Shown: positions 40,951 through 51,180, counted from the stretch's first letter. The stretch is DNA of 64,000 bases from DVEG01 sp964405435 (GCA_964405435.1 CAYOOD010000025.1:1-64000), one strand, 5' to 3'. Numbers and translations are program-made. Notes: generated from the sequence alone by a model not told the origin.

Positions 40951-41784
40951 ATGAAAGGATTTGGCGGCAGCCGCGAGAAAAGCTCGATCGCCCGCGCGAT
41001 CGCGACTCACAACCGAGCAGAAGTAGAAAAAGCGATGGAGCCGTTCGCGCAACGTCTTTCGGCTAGGGAAATGGCCTCGTTTTTGTTCGAGATCGTCGAA
41101 ACCCTGCCGCCAGAAGACATGGCGTGGGCGTATGCCAATCTGGTGCCGGAAGAAGCGGTGGAGGAGATACAACAGGAAGCAGTCGCGACGATTTACCAGT
41201 TATTGATGGAACTCGGGTTCGAGCTGGGAAGGGATTTCAGCGCCACGGAGCAGGGGGTGAGGATGAGTCGAGCCGCGAGCGAGGCGCTGCTTTTAGAGCT
41301 GCCAGAGGAGTTTCGCAACACGTTAGACGAGTTGGTGAGATCTGGAGCGATCGCCATTGAAGAAGAATCGCCCATTGACCGACTCGAGCAGCAGTTGGGG
41401 GTGCCGTTTGTAGAAAACCTGCTGCAGCGCATCGAGCAGCGACTGCCGACGCTGACGAATCGCCAAGCCGCTACTTATTTGTATAACATTTTTGAGGGAG
41501 TCGAGGCGCGCACTGGCATTCCGATGGTGGATTTGGTGTGCGGGCGGTTCCGAAATAACAAGCGGATCGAGAGAATTTTGCAGGCGATCGAAGCGGGGGA
41601 TGAGGAAGAAAATAGCGATTGGGTGTACGACTTGGCGATCGCAGCCGGAGCGCAAATGCAACCCATGTCAGCGGCAGCACCCGATCGATTCAGCTTCAAT
41701 CGCCGAGCCCTGGCGTTGCTCGACGCGGTTTATCTGGGGGAAAAACCGGCTTTTCTTGAGGAAGTTCCTCCTGTTTCGCCGTAG
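40951..41784 (+). CDS. Conserved hypothetical helical protein
   Basis: 277 residues from ATG 40951, preceded by GGAAGGAGA; a GTG six codons earlier is possible. It appears all-helical and acidic, with motifs such as MASFLFEIVETLPPEDMAWAYANLVPEEAVEE and MVDLVCGRFRNNKRIERILQAI, and no signal peptide or membrane segment. I do not recognise a named family. Its last 89 bases overlap, tail to tail, the end of the pentapeptide gene on the other strand. Confidence 0.7.
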   Translation: MKGFGGSREKSSIARAIATHNRAEVEKAMEPFAQRLSAREMASFLFEIVETLPPEDMAWAYANLVPEEAVEEIQQEAVATIYQLLMELGFELGRDFSATEQGVRMSRAASEALLLELPEEFRNTLDELVRSGAIAIEEESPIDRLEQQLGVPFVENLLQRIEQRLPTLTNRQAATYLYNIFEGVEARTGIPMVDLVCGRFRNNKRIERILQAIEAGDEEENSDWVYDLAIAAGAQMQPMSAAAPDRFSFNRRALALLDAVYLGEKPAFLEEVPPVSP

Positions 41785-43879
41785 AGGGCGGCGCGCTAAA
41801 ACCCGAAATCGGGGGGCGAGTGGCGAGAAAAGTTTCTTCAAAAATTGCCCCTGCCCGCTTCAGGGCGATCGCCTGCTGCCGAGAAAGTCCTGAATTCGCG
41901 GCAAAGCGAGCATTCTGCAAAATCGCCCCGCTGAAATTTGCGCCGCTGAGTTCTGCACGCCTGAGATCGGCATTGCTCAAATTGCTGCGGCTCAAATCGG
42001 CATCAATCAAATGAGAATAGCGCAACTGCGCGTCGCTGAGATTGGCACCAATGAGATTCGCGCTGTTGAGATTCGCGCTGCTGAGATTTGCGCCGCTCAG
42101 GTTCGCGCCGCTGAGATTGGCATCGCTGAGGTTGGCGTGACGCAATTGCGCCAAACTGAGATCGGCACCGTTTAAAGAAGCCCACTTCAAATCGGCACCG
42201 CCCAACTGCGCTCCCTTCAAATCAGCTTCGCGCAAATCGCTCGATCGCAGTTTGGCAACCGTTAGATTAGCGCGGCTGAGATTGGCTCCGCACAGATTGG
42301 CGCGGCGCAGATCCGCGCGCTGCAAGTTTGTCCCGCTGAGATTGGCATCTTTCAACTCGGCTGTTATTAAGTCAGCACTGCTGAGGTTCGCTTGATTCAG
42401 ATTCGCTTGCGTCAATTGAGAATTGCTCAAATCGCTATTGCTCAGATTCACGCTGCTCAAATCCGCACGCTGCAGGTTAACGCCGCTCAGCTCGGCACCG
42501 TGCAGATCTGTACCCCTGAGATTCGCCCCTTCTAGATTTCTCTCCGCCTTCAGTTGAGAAAAAATGCGATAGGTATCCAGATCGGAAATATAATTTGTGT
42601 CTACCTCTTCTTTGACTTTGACTAAATTGTAGCGCACGTTCTCCGTATAAATTACAAAAGCTAAGTTGAAAATTTCCAGAAAATTGATAATTCCACTGCA
42701 CTGTTCTTTTGGATATTTTTGGTAATACTGAATTAGGTGAGCAATTCGAGCCTCTAAATGAACGCGGGCGTTGGGACAAATCAGAAGTATCTTTATCAAC
42801 AGAATTGCTAAGGTTAGCGATTCACCTTGAGACATTAGGAGGGCGAACAATAAAGAAGGTAACTGCTGAGTTTCTGTGGTGAAATAGTCAATCAACTTTC
42901 TAGACGTTTTCAGCAGCCGCTCGGCATTCAAGCTTTCTTCGCTGTCGTCCGCATATAATTTTTCCAGTTGCTTCGCCAATTCTGCCTTTAACTTCGCCTC
43001 AAACACCGGATTGGCTAGCTCAATATTATAAAAAAGATACTTGTGCAAATTTCGTTTGAAGTTTTTATATTTCACCTCCTGATTCTGCTGAACAAATATA
43101 TTGGCCAAATTTTTATAGCTAAACAAACCCGGTTTCGCCACAATTTTTTTCACTAGGCGAACGGCTTCATCTCCGAGAAGTGTAGGGTTTTTCGAGGTGG
43201 TTTCTTCCGGGACAGCCGGCTGAGAGCGAGCCGTATACATAGCCAGGTCGAACTTGAAGCGCTCTTTTAGTTGCTCAGACAGTTCTCTAGCTGCTTCTCG
43301 CTGTTCTGCAGGATTTTTCAAATCCGTATATTGAGGGGTTAATAAATACGAAGTATAGCGCTGCCCCCAATCATTCTCTCTGTCGGATTGCTCGTCCGCT
43401 GCTGAAAATAATTTCAGGTCTTGGTAATCTTGGCTGTTAAAGAAATTGTTTACCCAAGTATTCAATCGGGCGACTGGCAGCGACAAGATACTGCTCCCTT
43501 CATTTTTGGGAATTTGAGAGAAGAGGTCGATAAATTTTTCAATACTTTCAGTTTGCCTGACCGCCCACCAATTGTTTACTAAGATATAGCAGGTTCTTTT
43601 GAAAGTATTTCTGAAAACCTCTTCTTGGTTGAGAAATAAAATTTCATAGAGCGCTTTTATCGCGTCTGGATTGACCGACGTCAGGGAAACAATAAATAAG
43701 CCATTGAATTCTTCTAAAACCGACTCGGGCTGCCATTTTTTGACAATTTCAAAGAAAAAATTATAGAGAATTTCCTGCGCTTGCTGTATCGCGTCGGGTA
43801 AATCGCTGCCTTCTGTAAATGGTTCAGCTCGGCGGTCAGTGGGAAGGATTTTTTTAAGTCTGGTCATACACAGATGCAA
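41696..43879 (-). CDS. Pentapeptide-repeat protein with large N-terminal domain
   Basis: 727 residues. The first 440 are a helical, charged domain without a recognised family. About 40 A(D/N)LXX pentapeptide repeats follow (about 450-660: for instance LSGANLSGANLSSANLNSANL), forming a right-handed quadrilateral helix. A short Pro-rich tail ends the protein. Pentapeptide proteins are abundant in cyanobacteria and mostly of unknown role. The unusual part is the long N-terminal domain. The gene ends inside the convergent gene at 40951-41784. Confidence 0.9.
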   Translation of the reverse strand: MHLCMTRLKKILPTDRRAEPFTEGSDLPDAIQQAQEILYNFFFEIVKKWQPESVLEEFNGLFIVSLTSVNPDAIKALYEILFLNQEEVFRNTFKRTCYILVNNWWAVRQTESIEKFIDLFSQIPKNEGSSILSLPVARLNTWVNNFFNSQDYQDLKLFSAADEQSDRENDWGQRYTSYLLTPQYTDLKNPAEQREAARELSEQLKERFKFDLAMYTARSQPAVPEETTSKNPTLLGDEAVRLVKKIVAKPGLFSYKNLANIFVQQNQEVKYKNFKRNLHKYLFYNIELANPVFEAKLKAELAKQLEKLYADDSEESLNAERLLKTSRKLIDYFTTETQQLPSLLFALLMSQGESLTLAILLIKILLICPNARVHLEARIAHLIQYYQKYPKEQCSGIINFLEIFNLAFVIYTENVRYNLVKVKEEVDTNYISDLDTYRIFSQLKAERNLEGANLRGTDLHGAELSGVNLQRADLSSVNLSNSDLSNSQLTQANLNQANLSSADLITAELKDANLSGTNLQRADLRRANLCGANLSRANLTVAKLRSSDLREADLKGAQLGGADLKWASLNGADLSLAQLRHANLSDANLSGANLSGANLSSANLNSANLIGANLSDAQLRYSHLIDADLSRSNLSNADLRRAELSGANFSGAILQNARFAANSGLSRQQAIALKRAGAIFEETFLATRPPISGFSAPPSTAKQEELPQEKPVFPPDKPRRATPGLGD

Positions 43880-44758
43880 CCTGCCTCTAGTAATTTCAAT
43901 TGTAGCATGAGAAATTATAGGGCTGCTGAAATCAGCACAGAGGAATAGGTAAAAGTACGCAGCAATCGGCGATCGCGTCGCGAGGATAAGCAGGGGAGCA
44001 TCCCATTTTTGCAGTGCGTTCGCGAAGCGGGTGCGTAAGCGTTGCGGCTCTTTTATGAGCTAGCACCAACGTCTCGTTCGCTCTTGAATAGATAGGGAGC
44101 GAGACGCTCCCACTTCTGAAAAAAGGTGTTTTGACAAAAACGGGATGCTCCCGATAAGCAGACGTGCAGGCTGAAGTCAGAACGAGTCTCGCGATCGCGT
44201 CCGGTTTTTGTCATCAGAGAATGACTGAGTGCGGAGTGAAATTTTGCCGGGTACTACCTCAAGGGAAGGCACCCTAAGCAAAAGTTTTTTTTACAATTCA
44301 TTGAAAATCGCTATAGGCAAATAAAAAAAAGCGGGCGTATCAACCCACGCTACAAAAACGGGCTGCTCTGGGCGAGAGAGTTGCGCCGCTGCACGCGCAA
44401 CCTGACCCCTCGTCTGAGGGGGAGTTAAGAGTCGAGCGTCGCTGAGTAGTTGATGCCGGGTTTGTAGCGATCGAAAATAAGATTTTTGCCAAGCTAAAGC
44501 GCTCGGCCTGTGATATAGTAAACAATATCGCGTCTGTTCTGGGGGGCGAGGCCGTGGCAGCAGGGAAAAATATCGCTCTCTGTTTTGGTTCGGGTTTCTT
44601 CAGTCGCGATCGCGTGCCGCCAAATCCGTGAAACTATCCCCTTCGCAGCCAAAAAAGGGCGCAAATGCAGGGCAATGCCACTGCGGGGCGTGACCCACCC
44701 TGCATGGCAGGCGATCGGCGCGTTAAGCTGTGGCGATCGCAGCAAAAGGAGGGAAACT
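43880..44758. other. Intergenic region with dispersed palindromes
   Basis: 879 bases without a supported gene. A perfect hairpin GGGAGCG-AGA-CGCTCCC is at 44095-44111, with related GGGATGCTCCC sequences nearby. The motif shared with 461-489 is at 44290-44316. Frames on both strands lack family signatures and ribosome-binding sites. Confidence 0.55.
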
Positions 44759-45361
44759 ATGTATGCCAAAGTCGCTAATATGAGCTATAATGATATGTCA
44801 ATTCCAGTGGAAAGACCTTCTAGGAGAAAAGTTCTATTTATACTGGGGGAGTTGAGCGATCGCGACCTCGACTGGATGATTGCCACGGGCCATAAAAAGG
44901 AAGTCCCCGCCGGCACGGTACTGATTCAGGAAGGAATCGCCAACGAGGCGCTCTACATCGTCCTCAACGGCACGTTATCCGTCTGTATGGCGGCGCTGGC
45001 AGGTCGGGAAATCTCGACGATTGGCTGCGGCGAAGTGTTGGGAGAAATGTCCTTCGTGGACGATCGCCCGCCGTCTGCCACCGTCAAGGCGATCGAAGAT
45101 TCCGTAGTGTTGGCCATTCCCAGAGAGCCGCTGGCGGAAAAACTGCAGCAAGACGTACTCTTCGCCCTGCGGTTCTATCGCGCCATTACCAAGTTCCTCT
45201 CAACCCGCCTGCGCGGTGCCGTGACTTGGTTGAGCGATGACAAAGATCTGCAGTTGCCGCCAGACGCTCGCGCCGAGCGAACAGACGCCCCAACTGTTGA
45301 TGAAATGGCGATCGCTTCCGCCAGATTTGACCAACTTCTCCAACGCTTGCAAGAGCGGTAA
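44759..45361 (+). CDS. Cyclic-nucleotide-binding-domain protein
   Basis: 200 residues from ATG 44759, which has AAAGGAGGG just upstream; the frame remains open further upstream but without support. A cNMP-binding beta-roll covers about 30-145: EVPAGTVLIQEGIANEALYIVLNGTLSV, then GCGEVLGEMSFVDDRPPSATVKA. This matches the phosphate-binding cassette G-E-x-S-x5-(R)-(P)-(P)-S-A-T-V, so cAMP or cGMP binding is plausible. No DNA-binding helix-turn-helix follows, unlike Crp. The role is unknown, perhaps a stand-alone sensor in the cytoplasm. Confidence 0.88.
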   Translation: MYAKVANMSYNDMSIPVERPSRRKVLFILGELSDRDLDWMIATGHKKEVPAGTVLIQEGIANEALYIVLNGTLSVCMAALAGREISTIGCGEVLGEMSFVDDRPPSATVKAIEDSVVLAIPREPLAEKLQQDVLFALRFYRAITKFLSTRLRGAVTWLSDDKDLQLPPDARAERTDAPTVDEMAIASARFDQLLQRLQER

Positions 45362-45763
45362 ATCTCTTATAAAGGCTGCTGTAGCGGCGATCGCCTCTGT
45401 CTGAAGTTCCTGCTTTCCCCTATCTCCGGAGCAGGCTGGATACTGGCAGAAGTACCAACCCATGCAGAACGCCGAGCGCCTGCCAAAATCAGCACAGGCG
45501 CTCTGGGCGCTCTGATTTTGGGAAAAATCCCCCTACAGGCGCAGGCTCGCTTCTGGCGCTTGCGACTTCGGGATGAAATTGTGCCTTTCCTCGACTCGTC
45601 CCCTGCAAGTGCCTCTATTTTAGAAGTAGAGAGGTTCTATCCCTGCCAGCCGAAAAATTTCAGGCAGACTTCGGAACACTTCAGTAATTTCTCGGTCTAA
45701 TTCCTTAAAGGCAAAGCAAAGTTTCAATCCAAGCACGTCAATATCTCCTAGGGGGAGAGCGCG
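45362..45763. other. Intergenic region
   Basis: About 400 bases. No gene, terminator or repeat is convincing. It must contain the promoter for the secreted protein gene at 45764, whose ribosome-binding site GGGGGAGAG is at about 45750-45758. Confidence 0.4.
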
Positions 45764-46432
45764 ATGTTTACGACTCGTCAATGGCAATCTAAAACCGCTT
45801 TATTAATGGCTCTGGTCGTCAGCGCTGCTGCTGGTGCTCCAATCGCCTCAGCAGCACCAAAAGAGCCGCTTTTCTCTCGCCAAACCACCGGGCAGTTGCT
45901 ACAGCCGCGCCGTCAGGTTGTCATCCCGTCGGGAACGGTTATCCCCGTCCGCTATGACAAGGCAGAAAAAATCCTGGTGACGCCTGAAGAAACCGCTCCT
46001 CTAACGCTGCAAGTTGCTTCTGATGTTACCTCATCGACGGGCACAATTTTAATCCCAGCGGGCAGTCAAGTAATCGGCGAATTGCGACCGGCAAGCGGCG
46101 GCTCTCAATTTTTCGCCAAAGAAATCATCATGCGTCGCAATACGCGGATGTTGATTAATGCTCGTTCTCAAGTAGTGAGAAAAACAGAACGGATTGACAA
46201 GGGCGTCGATGCCGGACAAGTTTTGAAAGGTGCCGCAGTGGGTGCGGCAGCAGCAGCAGTGATCTCGGCGGTTACGGGCGATCGCGCGATCGCCACTGAA
46301 GAAGTTTTGGGCGGAGCTGGTGTGGGAGCCCTCGGCGGGCTGATTTTTGGGCGCAAAAAAGCTACCGTTATTTCGATCGATCCTAACAATGATTTAGATT
46401 TAACCTTGCGCTCTCAATTAGCCCTTCGCTAA
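45764..46432 (+). CDS. Secreted protein with TrbI/VirB10-like fold and glycine-zipper segment
   Basis: 222 residues. A signal peptide covers about 1-30 (LLMALVVSAAAGAPIASA). The domain at about 45-140 (VIPSGTVIPVRYDKAEKILV, LQVASDVTSSTGTILIPAGSQVIGELRPA) resembles the beta-barrel of TrbI/VirB10-like proteins. A hydrophobic small-residue segment follows (GAAVGAAAAAVISAV, then GGAGVGALGGLIFG). The last third is closely shared with the next secreted gene at 46864-48102, including TGDRAIATEEVL and the LTLRS ending. A cell-envelope role is likely, but no secretion-system genes are nearby. Confidence 0.75.
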   Translation: MFTTRQWQSKTALLMALVVSAAAGAPIASAAPKEPLFSRQTTGQLLQPRRQVVIPSGTVIPVRYDKAEKILVTPEETAPLTLQVASDVTSSTGTILIPAGSQVIGELRPASGGSQFFAKEIIMRRNTRMLINARSQVVRKTERIDKGVDAGQVLKGAAVGAAAAAVISAVTGDRAIATEEVLGGAGVGALGGLIFGRKKATVISIDPNNDLDLTLRSQLALR

Positions 46433-46863
46433 ATAATTTTGTCGGGTGCGTTTCCGTCGTCGCAATGCACCCTACCTTAGCAGGTAAATTCCCTCAACCA
46501 GAAACCCGGTTTCTCAGAACAACCGGGTTTCTTGGCTTTGGCAGACGTTTAAACGGTCAGGGCTTTTTGACTCGTGAAACCTCTTCCAACCCGATTTCTT
46601 CAAAAATCCGGTTTTCTCCGTACCTCCCTGAACTGAAACCCGCTATAGGTGACGGTTCTCCCTCGCTTGTCTAATTCGATAAAATTCAGGCTATTTCAGC
46701 ATTAAATATAAGTAAAATCTATAAAATTTACTAATAAATTTTTCCGGTGATTTTCTCAAAAATGAGGAACACTAGAATGAATCTGATGTCTGTATAATCA
46801 GCCAGATAAAAGACAGCAGATAAAACTCGAACTAATTCCCTCAAATTGGAAAGAAGAGGAACT
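46433..46863. other. Intergenic region with hairpin repeats
   Basis: A degenerate GGGTGCG...GCACCC hairpin (about 46443-46473) follows the gene. A perfect AGAAACCCGGTT/AACCGGGTTTCT hairpin is at 46500-46532. Further on the sequence is AT-rich, and the ribosome-binding site of the SLH gene (AGAAGAGGA) precedes 46864. Confidence 0.55.
46500..46532. repeat. AGAAACCCGG hairpin repeat, copy 1
   Basis: Arms AGAAACCCGGTT (46500-46511) and AACCGGGTTTCT (46521-46532) are perfectly complementary around a nine-base loop. A related hairpin lies at 48146-48175. Confidence 0.7.
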
Positions 46864-48102
46864 ATGAGTAGGAATCATTGGCAAGCCGGAACCGCCGCTT
46901 TAGTGGCTCTGGGAATGATATCGGGGGCAGCCGCTCCCATCATTGCACCTGCGCCTGCCTTTGCTCAAGTAAGTTTCTATGACGTGCCATCTAACCACTG
47001 GGCAAAAGGCTTTATTGAAGCCCTAGCGGCGCGAGATGTTATTAAAGGATTTCCCGATGGCAGTTTCCGCCCGAACGAGCCGGTAACGCGGGCGCAATTT
47101 GCCGCGATGCTCCGTCAGGCATTTAACACGCCCCGAAACCGTTACGCGATCGCTTTCAGAGATGTGCCGGCGAATTTTTGGGCGTACAGAGCCATTGCCG
47201 ACGCTTACGAAATGGGATTTCTGAGCGGCTATCCCGGCAACATCTTCAATCCCAACCAAAACATCCCGCGCGTGCAAGTGCTCGTTTCCCTGGCAAATGG
47301 GCTGCAATATGCTGCCGCTCTCCCGACTTCTACCCTGTCGCAAGTTTACAGCGATGCCAGTTCGATTCCCAGCTATGCGGTGAATAGCATTCAGGCGGCG
47401 ACTGAGAAGGGAATTGTGGTAAATTATCCCAACGTGAGATTTCTCAATCCCAATCAAACCGCAACGCGGGCGGATGTCGCTGCGTTTATCTACCAAGCCC
47501 TGGTGAGTGCTGGGCAAGTCGCGGCGATTTCTTCTCCGTATATTGTCTCTCTAGCGCCTGTCAATAATCGCCTTGTTCTGAAAGCGGGAACGCCGATTCC
47601 GGTGGAGTATGAAAAAGCTGAGAAAATTCTCCTCGCTCAAAACGAACCGAAACCGGTGCCTCTCACCCTGACGGTGGCGCGAGATATTGCGGTTGACAAC
47701 ACGGTAGTGATTCCGGCAGACAGCCAGATTGTCGGCGAGTTGCGAGTCGCGAACAATGCGGCGCAATTCTTCGCGAAAGAGTTGGTGTATGCTGATGGAA
47801 CGCGGGTTCCGATTAATGCGGATTCGGGGGTTGTGACGAAAACCGAGCAGATTACCAAGGGAATTAATATCGGCAAAGTGCTGAAAAATGCGGCGCTGGG
47901 TGCGGCGGCGGCGGCTGCGATCGCTGCAGTCACGGGGGATCGGGCGATCGCAACTGAGGAAGTGTTGCTCGGTGCTGGGCTGGGCACGGTGCTGACGCTT
48001 ATCGGCGTGTTTCAAGGGCGCGATCGCGTTGATTTGATTTCCGTCGATCCGAATGCAGATTTGAATCTGACACTGCGATCGGATTTGGTTTTCACCCGCT
48101 AG
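46864..48102 (+). CDS. S-layer-homology (SLH) domain protein with TrbI/VirB10-like C-terminal domain
   Basis: 412 residues from ATG 46864, with AGAAGAGGA upstream. A signal peptide ends near AFAQ at about 36. Three SLH repeats follow at about 38-215: SNHWAKGFIEALAARDVIKGFPDGSFRPNEPVTRAQF, then ANFWAYRAIADAYEMGF and YAVNSIQAATEKGIV. SLH repeats anchor proteins to cell-wall polymers. The C-terminal 170 residues match the gene at 45764-46432 (PIPVEYEKAEKILL, IPADSQIVGELRVA, TGDRAIATEEVLLGAGLG), so a shared envelope module has been duplicated and fused to SLH repeats here. A terminator follows at 48146. Confidence 0.88.
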   Translation: MSRNHWQAGTAALVALGMISGAAAPIIAPAPAFAQVSFYDVPSNHWAKGFIEALAARDVIKGFPDGSFRPNEPVTRAQFAAMLRQAFNTPRNRYAIAFRDVPANFWAYRAIADAYEMGFLSGYPGNIFNPNQNIPRVQVLVSLANGLQYAAALPTSTLSQVYSDASSIPSYAVNSIQAATEKGIVVNYPNVRFLNPNQTATRADVAAFIYQALVSAGQVAAISSPYIVSLAPVNNRLVLKAGTPIPVEYEKAEKILLAQNEPKPVPLTLTVARDIAVDNTVVIPADSQIVGELRVANNAAQFFAKELVYADGTRVPINADSGVVTKTEQITKGINIGKVLKNAALGAAAAAAIAAVTGDRAIATEEVLLGAGLGTVLTLIGVFQGRDRVDLISVDPNADLNLTLRSDLVFTR

Positions 48103-48145
48103 GAAGGCGATTGGCGTTCCTAGAAGAAAGTCTAATAGAAGAGAC

Positions 48146-48178
48146 AAACCCGGTTTCTGTGGAGAAGCCGGGTTTTTC
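48146..48178 (+). terminator. Rho-independent terminator built from an AAACCCGG repeat
   Basis: AAACCCGGTTTCT-GTGG-AGAAGCCGGGTTT forms a 13-base stem with one mismatch, followed by TT, 43 bases after the SLH gene. It belongs to the same hairpin family as 46500-46532. Confidence 0.75.
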
Positions 48179-48532
48179 GCTAGCCCGACAGGCAAGCAGA
48201 GAGCGGATGCACGGATTAAATTCGGTTTCATCCGTGTATCCGCGTCAAAATCCGTGTTGGGCTCCCTTTTCAGCCCTGCATCGGGAAGTGTATAATGGCA
48301 GTACCTGCCAAGCGATGCAGCCACGCCCATCCTGGCGCGTTTCGCTAGAAAATTCGTGAAGGTCGGGCGATCGCTGAAATGCTGATTCTGTCGTTGAGGT
48401 TCGCGATCTATACGGGGAAAGGGTTTGAGCTGTTTTTCGGGTAAAGTGCGATGTACATTGTACTAACAAAACGCGAGCCTCGCGAAAAATGCCTCTGGAC
48501 AGCAGGCACGGCAAGGGGTCTAAGATGGTAGA
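48179..48532 (+). promoter_or_regulatory. Probable CRISPR leader region
   Basis: 354 bases between the SLH terminator and the first CRISPR repeat, without a gene. The array's distal end is at the far right, where the last repeat is degenerate, so the leader should be here. A TATAAT (48291-48296) and the palindromic TGTACATTGTACTA (near 48451-48464) are candidate signals for pre-crRNA transcription. Neither is proven. Confidence 0.55.
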
Positions 48533-51180
48533 GTCGCTTCCCCTCTGGGGGAGTGGAATTAATGGAAACTTGGTTCTTTGTCAGCACCGTTAACTTGCCA
48601 CTGGCATCTAGGAGTCGCTTCCCCTCTGGGGGAGTGGAATTAATGGAAACATTTAGCAGCCGTCCGGCTAAACGGGGAACTGCGTAGGGTCGCTTCCCCT
48701 CTGGGGGAGTGGAATTAATGGAAACCATCTGGCAATCGATATTCCAATATCCCGTCTCGTGCAAAGTCGCTTCCCCTCTGGGGGAGTGGAATTAATGGAA
48801 ACTAAAGATGCCTTGGAGCTAGAAAGATGTCTAAAGCGTCGCTTCCCCTCTGGGGGAGTGGAATTAATGGAAACTCATACCCTTGTCTCTCAGCCGGTAG
48901 ACAATGTAGAGCGCGTGTCGCTTCCCCTCTGGGGGAGTGGAATTAATGGAAACCTGCCCATTTACCTAATTCAAACATTGCCTCAGTTTCGTCGCTTCCC
49001 CTCTGGGGGAGTGGAATTAATGGAAACACTGGATAATAATAATTTTCTTTTTCTTGCATATAGTGTCGCTTCCCCTCTGGGGGAGTGGAATTAATGGAAA
49101 CAAGAAACAATTGAAAAAGTAGTGAAAATAACCCACAAACTTGTCGCTTCCCCTCTGGGGGAGTGGAATTAATGGAAACTTATGAGGGAAAATGTAGGGA
49201 TGCCCTTTGACAGTATCGTCGCTTCCCCTCTGGGGGAGTGGAATTAATGGAAACTTGTTGCCTTCACGCTTTAGGAGATAGATGTCCCCTAGTCGCTTCC
49301 CCTCTGGGGGAGTGGAATTAATGGAAACTGCCCCGAGCTGGGGTGAAGGTTCGCAAACTGCGCGACGGTCGCTTCCCCTCTGGGGGAGTGGAATTAATGG
49401 AAACCCCTAGAGAGCGTCGATTGGTAGTTCCAAGTCATTCTGGTCGCTTCCCCTCTGGGGGAGTGGAATTAATGGAAACATGGCGTCACTTACTCCTGAT
49501 GAGTACATAAATGTCGCTTCCCCTCTGGGGGAGTGGAATTAATGGAAACCAACCTAATTTTTCTGCCTCAATGAATGCACGTCCTAACTGTCGCTTCCCC
49601 TCTGGGGGAGTGGAATTAATGGAAACCATGTTTGACTGCTTTTTTCTGCAAAATATCCATTGTGTGTCGCTTCCCCTCTGGGGGAGTGGAATTAATGGAA
49701 ACTTTCAAACAATAGTCAATTATGACATCTAAACCAGGCTGTCGCTTCCCCTCTGGGGGAGTGGAATTAATGGAAACGACTCAAGGTAATTTATTTAAAG
49801 CTATCAAATTAATTATGTCGCTTCCCCTCTGGGGGAGTGGAATTAATGGAAACGGATATATATCTCCTATATAAAGCTGTTGCTGATTTTGAGGTCGCTT
49901 CCCCTCTGGGGGAGTGGAATTAATGGAAACCTGTCCAGTTTTTTCCTGATGGATCACCTATGTATGTGTCGCTTCCCCTCTGGGGGAGTGGAATTAATGG
50001 AAACACTTAATGGGAGTGAGAGGCAAAAAAAGCTAGTTTCCGTCGCTTCCCCTCTGGGGGAGTGGAATTAATGGAAACGTGAAGGGGGGCTAGCCGGTTT
50101 GAGAAGATTATCTGTTGTCGCTTCCCCTCTGGGGGAGTGGAATTAATGGAAACACACCAGCACCGCAGATGTTTGTAGATAGCACGATTGTGTCGCTTCC
50201 CCTCTGGGGGAGTGGAATTAATGGAAACCAAAAAGCAAAACGCCGTTTGCCTCTATGGCCGCGTCGCTTCCCCTCTGGGGGAGTGGAATTAATGGAAACG
50301 CTCGTCTTTGTGGCAGATGAGGGGACTGGCAAACGTGGTGTCGCTTCCCCTCTGGGGGAGTGGAATTAATGGAAACATTTAGACTTCGATCATCTGAATT
50401 ACATCAGGGATCGTCGCTTCCCCTCTGGGGGAGTGGAATTAATGGAAACGATAAAAAGTGTGCGAGTCCATCTTGACTACACGCCTTTGTCGCTTCCCCT
50501 CTGGGGGAGTGGAATTAATGGAAACGCTTTGCTTTTCTCGCTTTATATGACGCAATGATTTTTTGGTCGCTTCCCCTCTGGGGGAGTGGAATTAATGGAA
50601 ACATCTAAAAGACTCGCGGGTGACGAATATATAGCTAAGTCGCTTCCCCTCTGGGGGAGTGGAATTAATGGAAACTTCTTGCTCTTGCAAAATATCGGGA
50701 AGATCCCGATGTCGCTTCCCCTCTGGGGGAGTGGAATTAATGGAAACCCATTTTTTATCAGATTGTCATTCGCCCTGATAACGTGTCGCTTCCCCTCTGG
50801 GGGAGTGGAATTAATGGAAACGCCTTTCGCTTCTCCTTCGGAAGGCTTTTGTCTTCCGAGTCGCTTCCCCTCTGGGGGAGTGGAATTAATGGAAACAAGC
50901 CCGATCTAAATTACGAATTGGATTAGGAATTGTCGCTTCCCCTCTGGGGGAGTGGAATTAATGGAAACCAACAAATTCTTGGACATCATCAAGAATTTTC
51001 TTTTGTCGCTTCCCCTCTGGGGGAGTGGAATTAATGGAAACGAGTACGCAATCAAGCTGACTGTGTGATTCGTGAGGCTAGTCGCTTCCCCTCTGGGGGA
51101 GTGGAATTAATGGAAACCAAAATTGATTGCTAGTCAGGTTAAAGGGTTGTGTCTGGTGGTCACTTCCCCTCTGGGGCAGG
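48533..51180 (+). CRISPR. CRISPR array, 35 intact 37-bp repeats plus one degenerate repeat, 35 spacers
   Basis: The repeat is 37 bases, beginning GTCGCTTCCCC and ending TTAATGGAAAC, with a CCCCTCTGGGG inner hairpin. The first copy is at 48533-48569, the last intact copy at 51081-51117, and a decayed copy at 51159-51180. All 35 intact copies appear identical. Spacers are 33-44 bases, mostly 35-41, the spread seen in type III arrays. The GAAAC end and the decayed right end set the orientation as plus strand with the leader at the left, so the crRNA 5' tag would be ATGGAAAC. A Cmr operon follows on the same strand. No spacer was seen to match elsewhere in the window by eye. Confidence 0.98.

Noticed and set aside
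44494..44769. Minus-strand frame upstream of the cNMP-binding gene
   Set aside because: It overlaps the likely promoter and ribosome-binding site of the real gene and shows no motif.
48759..50909. Open frames with repeated FPSGGVELMET or SLPLWGSGINGN peptides
   Set aside because: They are translations of the CRISPR repeat, not genes.
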